Assembly (NCBI RefSeq): GCF_000482865.1
Contig: NZ_KI519517.1
Location: 288,187-352,186 of the forward strand
Length of the DNA stretch: 64,000 nt
From: Actinokineospora inagensis DSM 44258
GTDB taxonomy: Bacteria; Actinomycetota; Actinomycetes; Mycobacteriales; Pseudonocardiaceae
Reading direction: 5' to 3'
The first letter of the stretch is position 1. Every line of letters begins with the position of its first letter. Below the pieces are notes generated by a model. The model did not search any database, was not told the origin of the DNA, and saw nothing but the letters and a program-made list of their open reading frames with translations. Shown here piece after piece: positions 59,575 through 64,000 of this stretch. Position numbers and translations under genes: made by a program.

Positions 59575-62500
59575 ATGCGACCTGACTCGGCGGTGCCGGA
59601 ACCGGTCCGGATCCGCGTCCTCGGCCCGATGCGGGCCTGGCGCGGCGACACCGAACTGCCCCTGGGACCGGCCCGGCAACGCGCCGTGCTCGGCGTGCTC
59701 GCCGCCCGCGCCGGCCTGGTGGTACCGCGGTCCGACCTGGTCGACGGGGTGTGGGGGGACAGTCCGCCCGCGAGTGCCCGGGGCAGCCTGCACACCTACG
59801 TCTCCGGTCTGCGCCGGGCCCTGGGCACCGCCCGTGACCTGCTGGAGTCGACCTCGGCCGGGTACCGGCTGCGGCTGGACCCCGCCGCGGTCGACGCCAC
59901 CGCGTTCGACCTGGCCCGGACCACCGCCGCCCACCAGGGCGACGACGGCGACTGGCGCGGCGCCCGGCAGCGCATCGACGACGCGCTGACCCTCTGGCAC
60001 GGCGACCCGTACACCGGCGTCCCCGGCCCGTCCGCCGAGTTGGAGCGCAACCGGCTGACCGAGTCCCGGGCTCGCGCCCAGGAACTGCGGGTGCGGGCGG
60101 TCATGGAACTGGGCGCGCACACCGAGGCCGTCGCCGAGCTGTCCGACCTGGTCCGCCGCGACCCCCGGCACGAGTCGCTGCGTGAGCACCTGATGCTGGC
60201 CCTCTACCGCTCGGGCCGACGCGCCGACGCGCTCGCCACCTACGACGACACCCGTCGCGTGCTGGCCAACGAACTCGGCATCGAGCCCGGTCCGGCGCTG
60301 CGCGACCTGCGGCAGCGGATCGTGGTGCGCGACCCCGGGTTGCAGCACCCGGCCGACCACCCGGCGGCGGACCTGCTGCACGTCGCGCCCGCCACGGCGA
60401 CCCGCTCGGCCGGGCTCGGTCTGGTGGGCCGCGCGGCGGAAGTGGCCGTCCTGCGGGACATGGTCGCCGACGCGGCGGCGGGCCGGGGTCAGGCCGTGTG
60501 GGTGGAGGGCGAGCCGGGACTGGGCAAGTCCGCGCTGCTGGTCGAGGCGCTGGCCGATGCCGTCGAGCGCGGCTGCCAGCTCGCTTGGACCGCGGCGGAC
60601 GACCACGGCCACCCTGCGCCGCTGCAGGCGATCATGCGCTGCCTCGCCGTCGCCGAGGACTCGCCCGATCCGGACCGCGCCGAGCTCGCCGCCCAGCTCA
60701 CCCGCGACCCCGTCCACCACGGCTGGGGCCCCGCCGACCCGACCCCCGCCGCCGTCGACCGGCTGCTCGACCTGGTCGACCGGGTGTGCGCGGCCGCCCC
60801 GCTGGTGCTGGTGATCGACGACCTGCACCGCGCCGACCCGGCCAGCGTCCTGGTCTGGCACCGGCTCGCCGCCGCGACCCGCCAGCTCCCGCTGCTGCTG
60901 GTCGCGTCGACCCGACCCGCGCCCGGTAACGCCGAAGTCGGCCGCGCCCGACGCGGTGTCCTGACCCGCGACGGCAGACTGCTCGTCCTTTCGCCGTTGG
61001 CCACAACCGACGCCCAGTCGTTGCTGGGCGGTCTTGTCGGTGCCGACCCGGGTCCGCGACTGCGCGCGATGGCCGAACGGGCCGCAGGCAATCCGTTGTT
61101 CCTGCGCGAAATAGCGCACGCGTTGAGCCGAACCGGTGCGGTCCGCGTCACCGATGGAGTAGCCGACGTCGCCGCAAGTACCGCCGAACTGGCGCCGCGA
61201 TCACTGCTGTCCGCAGTGCACCAAACCGTCGAACTGCTCTCCCCGGACACCCGCGCCCTGCTGCGCTCGGCCGCCTTGCTCGGCATCGAGTTCGGTGTGG
61301 AGGAGTTGGCCGAGGTCGCCGGGCTCACCGTCACCGATTTGGTCCACCGGCTCGACGAGGCGTTGACCACATCCGTTGTGGTGGAGGCGGGGGAGCGGCT
61401 GGCGTTCCGGCATTCCCTGCTGCACCAAGCGGTTTACGAGAGCATGCCGCCGGGAGAGCGCACCGCCGCCCACCGGGGCGCCGCCGAGGCATTGACCCGG
61501 ATCGGTGCCGCCGACGAGCGGGTGGCCGAGCAACTGGCCGCGGGCCACGTCCCCGCCGACCCCTGGGTGACCGCCTGGCTCACCGCCCACCACGCCGCCA
61601 TCGCCAACCGCGCCCCACTGGTCGCCGTCGCCGTCCTCCAACGGGTCGTCGACACGGGCGCCCACGCCCCGCAACTCGACGCCGCCCTCGCCCGCGCCCT
61701 GTTCCGACTGGGCCGTGACCCGTCTCCGGCCGCGACCGCCGCGTTGACCTGCGGCCTCGACCCGGCCGACGCGGCGGAGATGCGGCAACTGCTCGCGGCC
61801 ACCTGCCACCGCTCCGGCAACGTCGGCGAGGCGATCTCCAGACTCCGCGTCGCACTGGCCATCCCGGACGCCCCCGAACTCTGGCGCGTCCGACACAGGT
61901 CGTTGCTCGCCAACTTCCGCCGCGGCGACCTCACCGACCTCGCCGCCGCCGAACGCCAGGCCCTGGCCGCCCACGCCGAGTCCGTCGCCGAGGGCGCGGG
62001 CTACCCCATGGCGCACGCCGCCCAGACCCTCTGGCTGATCCACTCGATCCGCCGCGACCACCACCAGGCCCTGACCTGGGTCGACCGCGCGCTCGACGAG
62101 GTCGGCGCCCACCCCGAACTCCGGTTCGACCTGCTGGACAACCGCATGTTCACCCTGCAGAACCTGGATCGCTTGACCGAGGCCGAGGACTCGTTGCGGG
62201 CGGCGCGTGAGGTGGCCGCTGGGAACAACCTCCCCGCCGGCATGCAGGTCTCCGCCGCCGTCCACCACTACTGGACCGGCCGCTGGGACGAAGCGCTGGC
62301 CGAACTCGACACCGTCACCGAGGACGGCCCGGCCATCACCTTCTACGGCCTGCGCGAACCCGGCCCCGCCGCCCTCCTCCTACACGGCGTCGCCGCCCTC
62401 ATCGCCTGCCGCCGCGGCGACCACGCCCAAGCCGCCGCCCACCTCGACGCCGCCCAAGCCCACCTCCCCACCACCGACTCCGAACGCGAAAGCTGCGACT

Positions 62501-63198
62501 TCTACCTGGCCGCGATGGCCCTAGCCGCCGAACACCGCGGCGATCTTGCGGGCGCGTTGAGGTTGCTGGAACCGGTGCTGCGGCCCGACTACGCCCGGTT
62601 GATGTTGCGCCACCAGTGGTTGCCGCACGTCGTCCGGCTCGCGGTGGACGCGGGCGCGTTCGCTTCCGCGGCTGCTGCTGTGCGGGTTTGTGAGGAGGAA
62701 GCCGCGAACGAGGTGACTCCTGCCCGCGCCGCGGCCGCCTTGGCCCGCTGCCAAACCGTCCTCACCGGCGATCCCGACCCTGCCCTCTCCGCCGCCGCTC
62801 ACTACCGCGCGGTTGGCCGACCGGTCGAACTGGCCGCCGCGTTGGTTGATGCCACGCTGGCGCTCACTCGGGTCGGCCGTGTTGCGGAGGCGGTGGGGGC
62901 GCGGGCGGAGGCCACGGCGCTGTTGACGGCGAACTCGGCGTATTGGGACCTGGAACGTCTAGACACCCGGATGCTCGCGCTCGGGTATCCGCGCGATGCG
63001 ACGTTGCCGCCTGCGGGTGGGCCGGCCGCGTTGTCGGCGTTGGAACGGCGGATCGCGGGCATGGTGGCGCGGGGGATGTCCAATCCGGACATCGGGCTGA
63101 CATTGTCGTTACCACGTCGGACGATCCAATCTCACGTCACGGCGATTCTTGCGAAGTTGGGCTCCAGCAGTCGGGGGGCGATTACTGATCATCTTTAG
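59575..63198 (+). CDS. Large SARP-ATPase-LuxR fusion regulator
   Basis: 1207 residues from ATG 59575, with GGAGGGTGG upstream; the frame is open 75 bp further up but without a site. N-terminal winged helix (RIRVLGPMRAWRGDTELPLGPARQRAVLGVLAA) and BTAD (YRSGRRADALATYDDTRRVLANELGIEPGPALRDL) are textbook SARP. An AAA/STAND region has Walker A GEPGLGKSALL (about 311-318) and Walker B LVLVIDDLHRAD (about 410-420). A long helical-repeat region follows, with a LuxR HTH at the end (ALERRIAGMVARGMSNPDIGLTLSLPRRTIQSHVTAILAKLG). The two DNA-binding domains at opposite ends suggest complex integration of signals. Probably co-transcribed with the SARP upstream. Confidence 0.9.
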   Translation: MRPDSAVPEPVRIRVLGPMRAWRGDTELPLGPARQRAVLGVLAARAGLVVPRSDLVDGVWGDSPPASARGSLHTYVSGLRRALGTARDLLESTSAGYRLRLDPAAVDATAFDLARTTAAHQGDDGDWRGARQRIDDALTLWHGDPYTGVPGPSAELERNRLTESRARAQELRVRAVMELGAHTEAVAELSDLVRRDPRHESLREHLMLALYRSGRRADALATYDDTRRVLANELGIEPGPALRDLRQRIVVRDPGLQHPADHPAADLLHVAPATATRSAGLGLVGRAAEVAVLRDMVADAAAGRGQAVWVEGEPGLGKSALLVEALADAVERGCQLAWTAADDHGHPAPLQAIMRCLAVAEDSPDPDRAELAAQLTRDPVHHGWGPADPTPAAVDRLLDLVDRVCAAAPLVLVIDDLHRADPASVLVWHRLAAATRQLPLLLVASTRPAPGNAEVGRARRGVLTRDGRLLVLSPLATTDAQSLLGGLVGADPGPRLRAMAERAAGNPLFLREIAHALSRTGAVRVTDGVADVAASTAELAPRSLLSAVHQTVELLSPDTRALLRSAALLGIEFGVEELAEVAGLTVTDLVHRLDEALTTSVVVEAGERLAFRHSLLHQAVYESMPPGERTAAHRGAAEALTRIGAADERVAEQLAAGHVPADPWVTAWLTAHHAAIANRAPLVAVAVLQRVVDTGAHAPQLDAALARALFRLGRDPSPAATAALTCGLDPADAAEMRQLLAATCHRSGNVGEAISRLRVALAIPDAPELWRVRHRSLLANFRRGDLTDLAAAERQALAAHAESVAEGAGYPMAHAAQTLWLIHSIRRDHHQALTWVDRALDEVGAHPELRFDLLDNRMFTLQNLDRLTEAEDSLRAAREVAAGNNLPAGMQVSAAVHHYWTGRWDEALAELDTVTEDGPAITFYGLREPGPAALLLHGVAALIACRRGDHAQAAAHLDAAQAHLPTTDSERESCDFYLAAMALAAEHRGDLAGALRLLEPVLRPDYARLMLRHQWLPHVVRLAVDAGAFASAAAAVRVCEEEAANEVTPARAAAALARCQTVLTGDPDPALSAAAHYRAVGRPVELAAALVDATLALTRVGRVAEAVGARAEATALLTANSAYWDLERLDTRMLALGYPRDATLPPAGGPAALSALERRIAGMVARGMSNPDIGLTLSLPRRTIQSHVTAILAKLGSSSRGAITDHL

Positions 63199-63328
63199 GG
63201 GTGTGCTGGTTGATGATCTTGTCGGTGGGTTCGTTTAGGCTGTTTATTAGGGGGTCTCGGGTCGGGTTGATCATGGTTCCGTGCTGGTCGGCTGGTCGGC
63301 CGATCGGATCTTGTCGGTGGTCGCGGCT

Positions 63329-64000
63329 AAGGGATGTCTCGTAACCCGGTGATCGTGTTGCGTAGGGCATGGTTGATCATGTGGGTGTGCAGGTGATCTC
63401 GTCGTCGCGGTCGGAGTGGATAGCGCCGTTCACCGGGTTGGAGCCCGGCCAGTTCCGCACGTTGGTGCGGGTGGTGGCCCAGCGGGGCGGTGACGCGATC
63501 GCCGACGGGCGTCCGGGCAGGCAATGGCGGCTGACGCTGCCCGACCGGGTGTTGCTGGTCGCGGTCTACTGGCGCACGAACCTGACCATGCGTCAGATCG
63601 GGCCGTTGTTCGGGGTCTCGCACTCCGCGGCGCATCGGGTGGTGGACTCCCTCGGTCCGCTGCTGGCGTTGGCGCCGGTACGCAAACGGCGGATCGACCA
63701 GGTCGCCATCGTCGACGGCACCCTGGTCCCGACCCGCGACCACCGCGTCGCGGCACGGTCGAAGAACCACCGCTACTCCACCAACCTGCAGGTCGCCATC
63801 GACGCCGACACCCGCCTGGTCATCGCCACCGGCGACCCGCAGCCCGGTAACCGCAACGACTGCACCGTCTACCGCGACTCCGGCATCGCCGAGCGCCTCG
63901 CGGGCAGGCCGGTGATGGCCGACGGCGGCCACCAGGGCAACCCCGGCGTGATCATGCCCTACCGCAAGCCCCGCGACGGCACCGAACTGCCCACCTGGAA
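63329..64000 (+). mobile_element. IS5-like insertion sequence, left part (continues beyond the window)
   Basis: The left end is probably near 63329, where gggatgtctcgtaacccgg begins, 40 bp upstream of the transposase ATG; the right end is outside the window so the terminal repeat cannot be confirmed. The 130 bp from 63199 to 63328 show no gene; GATCATC and GATGATC just after the SARP stop could form a weak terminator. Confidence 0.6.
63369..64000 (+). CDS. IS5-like DDE transposase, truncated by the window end
   Basis: 210 codons visible from ATG 63369, open to the right edge. A HTH-like segment LTMRQIGPLFGVSHSAAHRVVDSLG is followed by the first DDE aspartate in VAIVDGTLVPTRDHR, the NLQVAIDADTRLVIA strand and the second aspartate in VMADGGHQGNPG. 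This matches DDE_Tnp_4-type transposases of IS5-related elements. It is only distantly similar to the transposase at 2975-3731, so it belongs to another element. The frame is intact where visible. Confidence 0.88.
   Translation, partial: MVDHVGVQVISSSRSEWIAPFTGLEPGQFRTLVRVVAQRGGDAIADGRPGRQWRLTLPDRVLLVAVYWRTNLTMRQIGPLFGVSHSAAHRVVDSLGPLLALAPVRKRRIDQVAIVDGTLVPTRDHRVAARSKNHRYSTNLQVAIDADTRLVIATGDPQPGNRNDCTVYRDSGIAERLAGRPVMADGGHQGNPGVIMPYRKPRDGTELPTW

Noticed and set aside
57180..59795. An 871-codon minus-strand open frame covering the SARP gene
   Set aside because: Only its last 126 codons (57180-57560) have a ribosome site and protein-like sequence; the remainder is antisense to the SARP gene.
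1..64000. CRISPR arrays, tRNA and rRNA genes
   Set aside because: No regularly spaced repeats, tRNA cloverleaf patterns or rRNA-like segments were recognised by eye.

Overview
The window is GC-rich DNA (roughly 70% G+C) with GTG starts, GTGA/ATGA stop-start overlaps, ECF41, SARP and XRE-type regulators, and lipoprotein-dependent importers. This points to a filamentous actinomycete, most likely of the Pseudonocardiaceae (Actinokineospora/Saccharothrix/Lentzea type); the exact genus cannot be fixed from the sequence. No tRNA, rRNA or CRISPR array was seen.

Layout. 1-3.8 kb: the end of a HAD phosphatase gene, a secreted streptogrisin-like protease with a strong terminator, a helix-turn-helix regulator, and an IS5-type insertion sequence with a frameshifted transposase. 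3.8-16.9 kb: a long minus-strand operon for uptake and oxidation of an unidentified, perhaps sulfur-containing, small molecule. It has two NtaA/DszA-type flavin monooxygenases, a CE1758-type luciferase-like monooxygenase, an FAD monooxygenase, an alpha/beta hydrolase, a cupin and a complete Dpp-type ABC importer, with a divergent LysR regulator and its palindromic operator. 16.9-23.1 kb: regulators and stress genes. These are two tandem XRE/TPR paralogues (the second lacks its DNA-binding domain), an ECF41 sigma factor with its carboxymuconolactone-decarboxylase partner and both cognate promoters, and a nitroreductase-like gene plus universal stress protein behind a DosR-like box. 23.1-27.1 kb: a two-gene conflict (defence-like) module, trypco2 followed by a trypsin-STAND NTPase-repeat protein.

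27.1-50.2 kb: a complete extracellular contractile injection system (eCIS, phage-tail-like) cluster. It encodes sheath, two tube proteins, LysM tube/baseplate adaptor, VgrG-like spike, PAAR tip, gp25, gpJ and tail-protein-I baseplate proteins, AAA+ ATPase, DUF4255 cap-type protein, DUF6760, a 913-residue repeat protein, and three envelope-associated proteins. The DUF4157 protein upstream of the sheath gene ends in a domain that resembles KptA-type ADP-ribosyltransferases and is my best candidate for the delivered toxin. Next to the gpJ gene is an extra gene built only from two copies of the gpJ C-terminal module. A LuxR-type regulator heads the cluster.

50.2-54.6 kb: a beta-glucosidase/sugar ABC importer operon (cebEFG-bglC-like layout). 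54.6-56.5 kb: a decayed intergenic region with three copies of a regulatory module (TTGTCCACA, 18 bp, TTGACA, 15 bp, TANNGT, 5 bp, ATG) and remnants of a phosphotransferase gene. 56.5-63.2 kb: a second LuxR-type regulator closely resembling the eCIS one, a small unknown protein, a SARP and a large SARP-LuxR regulator. The window ends inside an IS5-like transposase gene.

How the parts work together: the eCIS genes form one tightly packed transcription unit whose proteins should assemble a contractile particle. The AAA+ ATPase assists assembly, the DUF4157 protein is the probable cargo, and the membrane and secreted proteins are likely to connect the particle to the cell envelope. The paralogous LuxR regulators suggest that the 56-63 kb regulatory block may influence the same system.
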